In this document: positions 9,555 through 17,256 of the stretch, piece after piece
How positions within the stretch are numbered: position 1 is the first letter of the stretch
Layout of the letters: each line of letters begins with the position of its first letter
NCBI RefSeq assembly: GCF_001579805.1
Contig: NZ_CP014546.1
Location: 6,324,001-6,388,000 of the forward strand
Length of the DNA stretch: 64,000 nucleotides
Direction of reading: 5' to 3'
Source of the DNA: Pseudomonas azotoformans
GTDB lineage: Bacteria > Pseudomonadota > Gammaproteobacteria > Pseudomonadales > Pseudomonadaceae
Notes under the pieces: generated by a model
What the model was told of the DNA's origin: nothing
Database searches by the model: none
The model's input: the letters and a program-made list of their open reading frames with translations, nothing else
Made by a program: the position numbers and the translations under genes

Positions 9555-10037
9555 ATGGGTATCGCTGCCAGCGAATTGTGTCGTTATGTGATCCGGCCGA
9601 CCTTGATGTACCTCGGCCGCCATAACCCGACGGCCGAGTCCCTGCTGCTGGGCATTGCCGCCAGCCAGTCGGAACTCGGTTCCGCGCTGCACGACCGCCG
9701 TGGGCATGGCCTGTACAGCATCACCGAACCGCGCCACCGCGCCTTGTGGGATAACTACCTGGCGCTGGACCCCGAGCGCGCCAGCCTGGTACGCGGGCTT
9801 GCGAGCCAGCACGCGTTCCTCAGCGCCCCGCAATTGGAGCTCACCGTCAACCTGCGTTACGCCACCGCCATTGCCTGGTTGTTGGTCGAACAACACACCC
9901 CCGCACTGCCTCCGCCCGGTGACGTACTGGCCATGGCGCGTATCTGGAAAGAAATTTTTCATCCACAAGGAAGGCTGCGCGATTTCACTCAAGCCTGGCA
10001 AACCTGTGTTTCACCCATGAATCAGGTGGTTTGCTGA
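9555..10037 (+). CDS. hypothetical protein, phage-like helical domain
   Basis: A 160-residue soluble protein beginning MGIAASELCRYVIRPTLMYL, with GAGG 7 nt upstream of ATG 9555. Motif-like features are LLGIAASQSELGSALHDRRG and the YRI/YSITEPRHRALWDNYL segment. It reads like a small all-helical domain seen in Pseudomonas chromosomes and phages, sometimes next to lysis or transglycosylase functions, but I cannot name the family. No signal peptide. It stands alone between a terminator and the FadL-like gene. Confidence 0.65.
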   Translation: MGIAASELCRYVIRPTLMYLGRHNPTAESLLLGIAASQSELGSALHDRRGHGLYSITEPRHRALWDNYLALDPERASLVRGLASQHAFLSAPQLELTVNLRYATAIAWLLVEQHTPALPPPGDVLAMARIWKEIFHPQGRLRDFTQAWQTCVSPMNQVVC

Positions 10038-10183
10038 CCGGGCAATTTGCAAGATTCGCCAAAAACCCTGGAATTTGGTCGGATTGTCCTACAAAACCGC
10101 TCTATCTCCTACATTACAGCCTATAGCGCGATCTTAAAATTATTGTTACTTTCCGCAGCGGTGATCACCACGGAGTTCTAATA

Positions 10184-11468
10184 ATGAAAAAAGTAATGCT
10201 CAAGACCACACTTAGCCTCGCCGTTGCCATGGCATCCTCCCACCTGTTCGCAAGCGGTTTCGCACTGAACGAACAGAGCGTCAGCGGGATGGGTACGGGT
10301 TTCGCAGGTCGCTCTTCTTCTGCCGATGATGCAAGCACTGTTTACGGTAACCCTGCCGGTATGTCTCGCCTGAATGGCCAGCAAATCACCGGTGGTGTCG
10401 CTGCGATTGATGCTTCGACCGATATCAAAGATGCAAGCGGCCGCCCAAGCGGCTCCAACAAAGGTGACATGGTTCCGTTCACCGCGGTGCCATTTGGTTT
10501 CTACACCAACAAACTCAATGACCAGTGGGCTATCGGCTTCGGCGTTTATGCTCCGTTCGGCCTGGTGACCGACTACGAAAGCGGCTTCCAGGGCCGTGGG
10601 TTCGGCAGCAAGAGCGAAGTGAAGGTCATGACCTTCCAGCCAACTGTCAGCTATGCGTTCAACGATCGAGTATCCATTGGCTTTGGTCCGACGATCAACC
10701 GTATTTCCGGTGTGCTCGAGTCGGATAAAACACTGGTGATTGGTGCCCCGTTCGGTGACACCAACGTCAAGATCAAGGGTGACGACACTGCGCTCGGCTT
10801 CAACTTCGGCGTATTGGTCCAAGCGACCGACACCACCCGCGTCGGCCCTGACCTACCACTCGAAGGTCAAGTACAAGCTGGAAGGTCACACCACCGTCAG
10901 CGGCCCGGCCCAAACTCAAACGGCCCTGCGTAACAACCGTTACGATGCCTCCTTGAAAATCGACACCCCAGAATCCTATGACCTGTCGGTGACGCAAGAC
11001 CTGACTGACGCATGGAAACTGTACGGCGGTGCGACCTGGACACGCTGGAGCCGCCTGAAAGAAATCACCGTCAAAAACGAAGGCGTGACTGCCGTAAACG
11101 GTGGTGGCTTGGCCCCAAGCCGAATCAGCAACATCACCGAAGAGCAAAACTGGCATGACACCTGGGCTTACGCCGTGGGTACTTCGTACCAGTTGACCAA
11201 GCAGGTAGTGCTGCGTACCGGCCTGACCTTCGACCAGTCGCCAACCAACAACAAAGATCGCTCGCCACGTATTCCTACCGGCGACCGTACGATCTTCAGC
11301 GTGGGTCTTGGCTACAAAGTGATGGATAACATGACCGTCGACCTGGCTTACTCCTACCTCAAGGAAGAAGACGTCAAGGTCAACAACACCTCCCTTCCGT
11401 CGAACTACCAAGCCAAATACCAAAACAGCGCCAACGGTTTCGGCCTGGGCATGACTTACACCTTCTGA
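10184..11468 (+). pseudogene. FadL/OmpP1-type outer membrane protein, single-base frameshift
   Basis: Long-chain hydrophobic compound channel of the FadL family. A signal peptide at residues 1-23 ends in LFASGF. The N-terminal FadL plug signature reads GRSSSADDASTVYGNPAGMSRL, followed by a 14-strand-type barrel ending in an aromatic terminus (GMTYTF). The frame breaks after ...TTRVG at 10846-10848: a CCC where the restored protein needs CC (GTC GGC CTG ACC TAC). Removing one base gives 427 residues. GGAG precedes ATG 10184. In P. aeruginosa a FadL homologue (PA1288) next to a glutathione peroxidase has been linked to export of oxygenated fatty acids; gene order suggests this may be its counterpart. 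Real pseudogene or read error cannot be told apart here. Confidence 0.85.
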
Positions 11469-11481
11469 TCCAGACCGGTGT

Positions 11482-11522
11482 AAAAAAGCCCCGCTCTCCT
11501 GCAAAGGAGGCGGGGCTTTTTA
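11482..11522. terminator. bidirectional Rho-independent terminator
   Basis: The stem AAAAAGCCCCGC / GCGGGGCTTTTT has inner pairing CTCCT/AGGAG and A and T tracts on the two sides. It serves the rightward fadL-like gene and the leftward glutathione peroxidase gene, whose stop lies at 11534. Confidence 0.92.
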
Positions 11523-11533
11523 ATGGCTGGCGA

Positions 11534-12085
11534 TCAAGGCTTGGACGCTATCGCCTCCTCCACTGCCTTGATCATGTCCGGACTGTCCGGCTTGGTAAGG
11601 CTGGAAAAATTGGCAATCACCTTGCCCTGCCGATCCACCACGTACTTGTAGAAATTCCACTTCGGCGGTGCGTCGGTCTGCTGCGCCAATACCTTGAACA
11701 GGTGCACCGCATCCGGTCCCTTGACCTTCTGTGGCTCGGTCATGGTGAAGGTCACGCCGTAATTCACGTAGCAGACCTTGGCGGTTTCTTCGCCGGTCTT
11801 GGCTTCCTGCTTGAAGTCATCTGACGGCACGCCGATCACTTCCAGCCCTTCGCCCTTGTAACGCTGGTACAAGGCTTCGAGGCTTTTGAATTGTGGAGCG
11901 AACCCGCAAAAGCTGGCGGTGTTGACGATGACCAAGGGCTTGCCGGCGAAGCGCTGGCAAAGGTCGATGGATTCCTTGGCGCGCAGCTTGGGCAATTGGC
12001 CGTCCAACAGCGGCGGGCAACTGGCAGCCATGGCGGCACTGCCAATGGCCATCAGGACGGGTACAGCGAGCCAGCGCATCTGCAT
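11534..12085 (-). CDS. periplasmic glutathione peroxidase family protein
   Basis: A 183-residue thioredoxin-fold peroxidase. A Sec signal peptide (about residues 1-20, ending AAMAAS) places it in the periplasm. The peroxidatic site is a cysteine in [13 protein letters not shown], equivalent to the selenocysteine of animal enzymes. The family pair WNFYKYVVD (catalytic Trp/Asn region) is near residue 143. It likely reduces peroxides or lipid hydroperoxides with a thiol donor; bacterial members often prefer thioredoxin. The start ATG 12083-12085 ([10 protein letters not shown]) could also be the second Met at 12079. It sits leftward beside the FadL-like gene, as its P. aeruginosa counterpart does. 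Confidence 0.9.
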   Translation of the reverse strand: MQMRWLAVPVLMAIGSAAMAASCPPLLDGQLPKLRAKESIDLCQRFAGKPLVIVNTASFCGFAPQFKSLEALYQRYKGEGLEVIGVPSDDFKQEAKTGEETAKVCYVNYGVTFTMTEPQKVKGPDAVHLFKVLAQQTDAPPKWNFYKYVVDRQGKVIANFSSLTKPDSPDMIKAVEEAIASKP

Positions 12086-12119
12086 GTGGTGTGTCCTTGA
12101 AAGTATTCAGACCACGAAC

Positions 12120-12239
12120 TTAACAGATCGACATGCCCAGTTGCATCAATGCCAGCCCGCCGTTTTGCCAGCCCCACCAGGCCAGCAACATCAAAACCAA
12201 CACTGCAGCGAATATCACACCGCGTACCGCTATGCTCAT
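12120..12239 (-). CDS. 39-residue membrane peptide coupled to the MFS gene
   Basis: A small ORF: ATG 12237-12239 overlaps the MFS stop codon as ATGA, implying translational coupling. Its 39 residues form one hydrophobic segment (VIFAAVLVLMLLAWWGW) with a short polar tail ending in SIC. Tight overlap, a clean membrane helix and the absence of a competing frame support it. It may be a small accessory subunit or a leftover of the transporter operon; function is unknown. Confidence 0.6.
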   Translation of the reverse strand: MSIAVRGVIFAAVLVLMLLAWWGWQNGGLALMQLGMSIC

Positions 12240-13444
12240 GCCGCCTCCATCTGCGCCTGCAATCGCGCCACTGGCCGCTCGCGTACCGGCCAATTCAGGG
12301 CCGCGGCGAGCAGACTCAACAGGATCGCCACCTGCCAGATCAAATCGTAGTTGCCAGTTCGATCATAGACCACCCCGCCCAACCAGCCGCCCAGGAACGA
12401 ACCGAGCTGGTGGAACAGGAACACGATCCCACCGAGCATGGAGAGGTTTCGCACACCAAACAACGTAGCGACGGTACCGTTGGTCAGCGGCACGGTGGAC
12501 AGCCACAGGAAGCCCATCGCCATGCCGAACAGGTAGGCCGTGACCTCGGTGACCGGCGCCCACAGGAACAGCACGATCACCACCGCACGCAGCAGGTACA
12601 AACCAGTCAACAAGCGCGGCTTGGACATGCGCCCACCGAGCCAACCGGCGGTGTAGGTGCCGAAGATGTTGAATAGCCCAATCAACGCCAGCACCGTTGT
12701 ACCGACGGTGGCCGGCAAGTGCTGGTCCACCAGGTAGGCTGGCAAATGCACGCCGATAAACACCACCTGGAAACCGCAGACAAAAAAGCCGAAGGCCAAC
12801 AGCCAGAAACCGGAATGGGAACAGGCTTCCTTCAAGGCTTCGCGCAAGGTTTGCTGACCGGCCAGCACCGGCAATGGACGATCCTTGAGCATGGCGACCA
12901 GCGGCAGAATCAGTGCCACCATCAGCCCCAGCGCCAGCAGTGCTGCGGACCAGCCCAACCAACTGATCAAACCCAGGGTGCCCGGCACCATGGCGAACTG
13001 GCCGAACGAACCTGCAGCACTCGCGATGCCCATGGCCATGCTGCGTTTTTCCGGCGCCACGGCCCGGCCGACCACGCCGAGAATCACCGAGAACGACGTG
13101 CCGGACAGGCCGATACCAATCAGCAGGCCCGCACTGAGGGACAGCGACCACGCCGAATCGGACATACCCATCAACACCAGGCCCGCCGCGTAAAGGACGC
13201 CGCCGACAAACACCGCTTTAGTCGCACCAAAACGGTCGGCCAGGGCGCCGGTGAACGGCTGCGCCAGGCCCCAGATCAGATTCTGCAAGGCGATGGCAAA
13301 GGCGAAGGTCTCACGGCCCCAGCCGAATTCGCTGCTCATCGGCGCCAGGAACAGGCCAAAACCGTGCCGCACGCCCAACGACAACGCCAGGATCAGCGCA
13401 CTCCCTACAAGAATCCAGCCACTGGTGCGCCACATCGAGGTCAT
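12236..13444 (-). CDS. MFS transporter, monocarboxylate/oxalate-antiporter-like
   Basis: A 402-residue major facilitator protein with 12 predicted helices in two halves. Loop 2-3 reads GALADRFGATKAVF, the MFS motif A region (G-x-x-x-D-R-x-G). The second half repeats it as GWLGGRMSKPRLL. Overall character resembles the monocarboxylate/oxalate:formate antiporter branch, but the substrate cannot be read from sequence. A palindrome GCGGGTATATACCCGC lies 17 bp upstream of the start and a related site lies in front of the adjacent MarR gene, so MarR repression is likely. The stop overlaps the 39-residue ORF. Confidence 0.87.
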   Translation of the reverse strand: MTSMWRTSGWILVGSALILALSLGVRHGFGLFLAPMSSEFGWGRETFAFAIALQNLIWGLAQPFTGALADRFGATKAVFVGGVLYAAGLVLMGMSDSAWSLSLSAGLLIGIGLSGTSFSVILGVVGRAVAPEKRSMAMGIASAAGSFGQFAMVPGTLGLISWLGWSAALLALGLMVALILPLVAMLKDRPLPVLAGQQTLREALKEACSHSGFWLLAFGFFVCGFQVVFIGVHLPAYLVDQHLPATVGTTVLALIGLFNIFGTYTAGWLGGRMSKPRLLTGLYLLRAVVIVLFLWAPVTEVTAYLFGMAMGFLWLSTVPLTNGTVATLFGVRNLSMLGGIVFLFHQLGSFLGGWLGGVVYDRTGNYDLIWQVAILLSLLAAALNWPVRERPVARLQAQMEAA

Positions 13445-13460
13445 TTCTTATTCTCCGCTC

Positions 13461-13476
13461 GCGGGTATATACCCGC
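13461..13476. promoter_or_regulatory. palindromic operator before MFS gene
   Basis: The perfect 16-bp palindrome GCGGGTATATACCCGC ends 17 bp before the MFS start. A nearly identical core (GTGTATATACCCGC) lies before the MarR start at 13909. Symmetry, spacing and duplication suggest the MarR binding site. Confidence 0.75.
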
Positions 13477-13498
13477 TTGTATTCGAACCAACCCGCGC

Positions 13499-13903
13499 TC
13501 AGGCGAGTTCGTCCAGCAAGGCCAACAAGGTTTCGCGTTTTTCCGCGCCGAGTTGATCGATCAATTTCTGCTGCGCCGCTTCCCAGGCGGGTAATGCCGC
13601 GGCCAGTCGTGCTTCACCGTCCTCGGTCAACATCACCAGACGGTTGCGCAGGTCATCGCCTTCTACCAACCGCACCAGGCCCTCGCCTTCCAGCACCCGC
13701 AGGTTACGCCCCAACGTGCTGCGATCCAGGCCCATGGCTTCCGCCAGGCTGGAAATGCTCGGCTGATCGAGGCGCTGCAAGTTACACAGCAAAGAATACT
13801 GGGCGACATTGATCCCGAAGCCATCAAGAGCGCCGTCGTAATGCCTGCTGACGCCACGGGCGGCACGTCGCAGGTTGGTACACAAACATTGGGAGGCAAG
13901 CAT
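13499..13903 (-). CDS. MarR-family transcriptional regulator
   Basis: A 134-residue winged-helix regulator. The recognition helix region reads SISSLAEAMGLDRSTLGRNLRVLEGEGLV (helix-turn-helix around residues 48-76). The wing contains DLRNRLVMLTEDGEARL. Dimerisation helices flank it. It has cysteines at positions 6 and 8 (LASQCLCTNLRRA), which could sense oxidants or simply be structural. It is followed by the MFS gene 54 bp later on the same strand. Two matching palindromic sites imply autoregulation and control of the transporter. Confidence 0.9.
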   Translation of the reverse strand: MLASQCLCTNLRRAARGVSRHYDGALDGFGINVAQYSLLCNLQRLDQPSISSLAEAMGLDRSTLGRNLRVLEGEGLVRLVEGDDLRNRLVMLTEDGEARLAAALPAWEAAQQKLIDQLGAEKRETLLALLDELA

Positions 13904-13908
13904 GGAAG

Positions 13909-13922
13909 GTGTATATACCCGC
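13909..13922. promoter_or_regulatory. second MarR-type operator (autoregulatory)
   Basis: GTGTATATACCCGC shares the TATATACCCGC half and the TATATA centre with the 13461-13476 palindrome and lies 6 bp before the MarR start codon, in the 42-bp gap after cobS. Confidence 0.65.
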
Positions 13923-13945
13923 GATTGAGGGAATGCAAGAAAGTG

Positions 13946-14674
13946 TTACAGCGCCAGGCCAACCAGAACCGCGACTTCCAGCAGCTCCAGCAAGGCGCCT
14001 GCGGTATCACCCGTGGTGCCGCCCAGGCGGTTGACCATCAAATGGCGCAGCCCGATAAAGCAGATCGCAGCGAGCAATACAGCCATCCCACCGCTGAAGC
14101 CGCCGATAAGAATGCAGGCCAAACCACTGAGGATCAGTACCTGTTGGCCGACGATTCTCGGTAAATGATCCGACAATGCCTGACCCAATCCACCAGCACG
14201 CACATAGCGGGTGGTAAGAAACAGCGCCAGCATCGAGGCGCGGCCGATCAGCGGCGCCAGGATCAGTGCGGCGCCGTTGCGCTGCTCGATCAAAGCCACC
14301 AACGCGGTGAACTTGAGCAGCAGCACCAACCCGAGCGTGACCACGGCAATCGGACCGCTGCGGGGGTCCTTCATGATCGTCAGTGTGCGCTCGCGGTCGC
14401 CAAAACCGCCGAGCCAGGCATCGGCGCTGTCCGCCAAGCCGTCCAGGTGCAGGCCACCACTGAGCAACACCCAGGCCGTCAGCAACAATGCGGCGTGCAG
14501 CAGCAACGGGGCGCCCATCAATACCGAATTCAAGCCCCACAACAGCACGCCGAACAACAAACCCACCACCGGATAAAACAGCAGTGAGCGTCCCAACTCC
14601 TGAGGCTGCGGCATACCCGGCAGGCGAATCGGCAGGCTGCTGAGAAATTGCAGGGCGATCCAGAAGGGCAGCAT
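13946..14674 (-). CDS. cobS: adenosylcobinamide-GDP ribazoletransferase (cobalamin synthase)
   Basis: A 242-residue integral membrane enzyme that joins adenosylcobinamide-GDP with alpha-ribazole(-phosphate) to make adenosylcobalamin(-phosphate), the last assembly step. The acidic family motif GGLHLDGLADSADAWLGG lies at residues 52-69 and is followed by the conserved RERTLTIMKDPRSGPIAV. About six membrane helices. Called cobV in P. aeruginosa nomenclature. It is the last gene of the operon, 2 bp after cobC. Confidence 0.96.
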   Translation of the reverse strand: MLPFWIALQFLSSLPIRLPGMPQPQELGRSLLFYPVVGLLFGVLLWGLNSVLMGAPLLLHAALLLTAWVLLSGGLHLDGLADSADAWLGGFGDRERTLTIMKDPRSGPIAVVTLGLVLLLKFTALVALIEQRNGAALILAPLIGRASMLALFLTTRYVRAGGLGQALSDHLPRIVGQQVLILSGLACILIGGFSGGMAVLLAAICFIGLRHLMVNRLGGTTGDTAGALLELLEVAVLVGLAL

Positions 14675-14676
14675 GT

Positions 14677-15252
14677 CTACACGCCTTCCGTCAGTGTGCC
14701 GTCAGCATCGACGTGCAGGCTGAACAACCCGCCATGGCCCACTTCGACATTCAACAGTTGCTCCCTTGGCAGACCACGCGCTCGCGCCAGTAACAGACGC
14801 ATCACTCCGCCATGACTGATCAACAGCACACGCTCACCGGAATAGGCCTGATGCAAGCGTGCGACAGCGCCCAGGACCCGCTCGGAAAAGGCGCTGACAG
14901 GCTCGCCCTCCGGCGGTGTAAAACTGTAAGGGTCAGCCCAGAACAACCCCAGCCCTTCCGCGTCGGTCTCCATCAAGGCTGCTGCACTGTGCCCTTCCCA
15001 GGCACCGAAGTGCAGCTCTTGCAGATCTTTTTCCAGGCTCACCGGCAGCTTGAGTTGAGCCCCCAATTCCTCGGCAAACCGCGCGCAGCGTTGCAGCGGC
15101 GAGCTGACCAGACGGTCCCACGGTCCCTGCGCCACCACGGCCGCGCGCATCTGCGCCCAGCCATTGGCGGTGAGCGCATCGTCCAGGCTGCCGCGCAATC
15201 CGCCGCCCAGCTCGGTTTCACCGTGGCGCAGCAAGTCCAGGCGCAAGGTCAT
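14677..15252 (-). CDS. cobC: alpha-ribazole phosphatase family protein
   Basis: A 191-residue histidine phosphatase that removes the 5'-phosphate in nucleotide-loop assembly. The phosphohistidine motif [10 protein letters not shown] is at residues 6-15; the second catalytic His is in [10 protein letters not shown]. The frame is open upstream, but ATG 15250-15252 overlaps the cobT stop as ATGA and places the RHGE motif near the N terminus as in the family. The name here follows Salmonella CobC; it is not the P. denitrificans CobC decarboxylase. Confidence 0.88.
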   Translation of the reverse strand: MTLRLDLLRHGETELGGGLRGSLDDALTANGWAQMRAAVVAQGPWDRLVSSPLQRCARFAEELGAQLKLPVSLEKDLQELHFGAWEGHSAAALMETDAEGLGLFWADPYSFTPPEGEPVSAFSERVLGAVARLHQAYSGERVLLISHGGVMRLLLARARGLPREQLLNVEVGHGGLFSLHVDADGTLTEGV

Positions 15253-16305
15253 GCCGGGCGATCTGCCACAGCCGCTTCGGCGAAGGTCGCCATCTGCCCG
15301 TGCAACGCACAAGCCAGGCGCAACAACGGAACTGCCAACGCCGCGCCGCTGCCTTCGCCCAGGCGCAGGCCCAGTTCCAGCAGCGGCTGCGCGTCGAGGC
15401 TTTGCAGCACATGGCGATGGCCCGGTTCGGCGCCGCGATGGCCGAACACCAGCCAGTCACGGCAGGCCGGATTCAAACGTGTCGCGACCAGCGCCGCGAC
15501 GCTGCAGATAAAGCCATCCACCAATACCACGATGCCTTCCTGCGCGCAGGCCAGGTACGCGCCCACCAGCGCGGCAATTTCAAAGCCGCCCAGATTGAAC
15601 AGCGTCTGCAACGCATCACCACGCTGGCCGGCGTGCAGCGCCAGGGCGCGCTCGATCACGGCCACTTTGTGGCTGACGCCTTGGGCATTCAACCCCGTCC
15701 CCGGCCCCAGTGAGGTCACTGACCGGGCAATCGAGCAAGGCACACGCCAACGCACTGGCGGCGGTGGTGTTGCCGATGCCCATCTCGCCGCCGATAAACA
15801 GCTGCGCCCCACCTGCCAACGCACGCCGCGCGCTGTCGCGACCGGCTTGCAGGGCGAGTTGCCCTTGGGCCTCAGTCATCGCCGGGCCGTTGACGAAATT
15901 GGCGGTGCCCGCGCCGATATTCAGGTGACGCACACCGGGCAGGTCCAGGGACGGCGTGACCGTGCCGAGGTCGACCACTTCCAACTGCGCGTCCAACTGC
16001 CGCGCCAACACACTGATGGCGGCGCCACCGCTGACAAAGTTGTGCAGCATCTGCCCGGTCACTGCCTGGGGAAACGCCGACACACCTTCCGCGACCACGC
16101 CATGGTCACCGGCAAAGATGGCGATCCACACGTGATCCACCAACGGTTTGACCTGGCCCTGCAAGCCCGCCAATTGCACCGCCAGCGCCTCCAACTGCCC
16201 GAGGGAGCCGGCCGGCTTAGTCAATTGCTGCTGGCGAGCCAGGGCGTGTTCGTACGATTGAGCGTCAATCGCCTTACAAGGGTTGAGCCACCAGGTGTCA
16301 GTCAT
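15249..16305 (-). pseudogene. cobT: nicotinate-nucleotide:DMB phosphoribosyltransferase, single-base frameshift
   Basis: CobT makes alpha-ribazole-5'-phosphate from dimethylbenzimidazole and nicotinate mononucleotide. The N-terminal part (MTDTWWLNP..., [31 protein letters not shown]) is in one frame. The rest ([27 protein letters not shown] segment with the catalytic Glu) is in another. The break is at the CCCC run 15705-15708; removing one C restores [12 protein letters not shown] and gives 351 residues, normal for the family. Start ATG 16303-16305 overlaps the cobU stop. PAO1 calls this gene cobU. Every key motif survives, so a sequence error is likelier than a dead gene. Confidence 0.9.
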
Positions 16306-16823
16306 AACGCAGTACCTTTCAAAGTCAGGGGCAGGCCGGCAACCGTCAGGACAACACGCTGGCAGCGCTCGGCCAAGGCTTGATGCAGCCAACCGGCTTC
16401 ATCCACATAGCGGCGAGTCAATTCGCCCAGCGGCACGACACCCAGACCGGTCTCGTTGCTGACAAAAATGATTTCACCCGGCAGCGTGGCCAGGGTTTCC
16501 AGCAGTTGATCGCGTTCGGACGCCAGGCGATCCGGGTCCTCCAGCATCAGCAGATTGGTCAGCCAAAGGGTCAGGCAATCCACTAGCAGGCATTGCCCGA
16601 CAGCCGCGTTTTCGCGTAGTACATGAGCCAGTTCGACGGGTTCTTCGATGAGGCCCCAATGGTCAGGGCGACGCTGGCGATGCAGCGCGACGCGCTCATT
16701 CATCTCACCATCCAACGGCTGGCTGGTGGCGATATAAGTGACGGGCAAACCACTGTCGCTGGCGAGCTTTTCGGCGAGACGACTTTTGCCGGAACGGGCT
16801 CCGCCGAGTATTAGTTGGAGCAT
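16302..16823 (-). CDS. cobU: adenosylcobinamide kinase/guanylyltransferase
   Basis: A 173-residue bifunctional enzyme that phosphorylates adenosylcobinamide and activates it with GTP to adenosylcobinamide-GDP. The P-loop GGARSGKS is at residues 7-14. Further family features are [24 protein letters not shown] (with the guanylated His) and [16 protein letters not shown]1 name cobP. It begins 433 bp after cobQ, the only large gap within the operon, because a repeat element occupies that space. Its stop overlaps the cobT start. Confidence 0.95.
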   Translation of the reverse strand: MLQLILGGARSGKSRLAEKLASDSGLPVTYIATSQPLDGEMNERVALHRQRRPDHWGLIEEPVELAHVLRENAAVGQCLLVDCLTLWLTNLLMLEDPDRLASERDQLLETLATLPGEIIFVSNETGLGVVPLGELTRRYVDEAGWLHQALAERCQRVVLTVAGLPLTLKGTAL

Positions 16824-16863
16824 GGGATCGCACCTTGGGCTGGTGGGATTTGGTTGGCAGTCA

Positions 16864-16894
16864 GGCCGCCATCGCGGGCAAGCCCGCTCCTACA
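16864..16894. repeat. REP-type intergenic repeat
   Basis: The core CGCGGGCAAGCCCGCTCCTACA preceded by GGCCGCCAT is read in reverse as the familiar Pseudomonas REP TGTAGGAGCGGGCTTGCCCG. The stem is GCGGGC/GCCCGC. Confidence 0.8.
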
Positions 16895-16954
16895 GAAAAG
16901 CTGATCAGCGTTTGATCTGGCTGTTGATGTTGATCTCAAGCGCCCCGTAAAACC

Positions 16955-17165
16955 ACGCTGGCCGAGCGCAGGCTTGAATCCGTGGGTAACCCGGCAGGAC
17001 GCCGGGTTAGCCGTCCTGGGCCAAGGATGGCCCATGACGGCGGCCCACGGATTCAAGCCGGAGCGAGGGCACACCGAGCCTAGGCGAGGTGCCGAGTGGT
17101 GGGGCGAGAGCCTTTTGGTTACTTTTGGGCTCTTCCAAAAGTGACCCGCTGTAAGAGCGGAACCA
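16955..17165. repeat. structured dispersed repeat (about 210 bp)
   Basis: A multi-hairpin element. Perfect 16-bp arms GGCTTGAATCCGTGGG (16971-16986) and CCCACGGATTCAAGCC (17044-17059) enclose a hairpin AACCCGGC/GCCGGGTT and further pairing. A conserved-looking tail follows (CTTTTGGTTACTTTTGGGC ... AAAAGTGACCCGCTGTAAG). I recognise it as one of the larger dispersed intergenic repeats of P. fluorescens-group genomes; the family name needs alignment. Confidence 0.65.
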
Positions 17166-17206
17166 TATTCAGCCGTTACCGCAGCAACGGATATGCACAC
17201 CGAAAC

Positions 17207-17236
17207 ACCGCCTTCGCGAGCAAGCCCGCTCCCACA
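17207..17236. repeat. REP-type intergenic repeat
   Basis: The sequence GCCTTCGCGAGCAAGCCCGC followed by TCCCACA, same orientation as the copy at 16864-16894. It abuts the cobQ stop codon. Confidence 0.8.
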
Positions 17237-17256
17237 TTGGGACCGCGTACTCACCG

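Larger units (their letters stand above)
16824..17256. other. repeat-filled gap splitting the cobalamin operon
   Basis: The 433-bp space between cobQ and cobU holds two REP-type sequences in the same orientation, flanking a longer structured repeat. A 152-codon leftward frame crosses it but merely translates the repeat. No promoter for cobU is evident. Confidence 0.7.

Noticed and set aside
9555..10037. prophage remnant around the phage-like helical protein
   Set aside because: Single gene with no phage neighbours; treated as a chromosomal hypothetical.
10184..10933. FadL truncated version as a short functional porin
   Set aside because: The remaining barrel half lies in another frame and continues without loss; one base restores the full protein.
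13946..14674. cobS region open rightward frame of 107 codons
   Set aside because: Antisense to a clear membrane enzyme.
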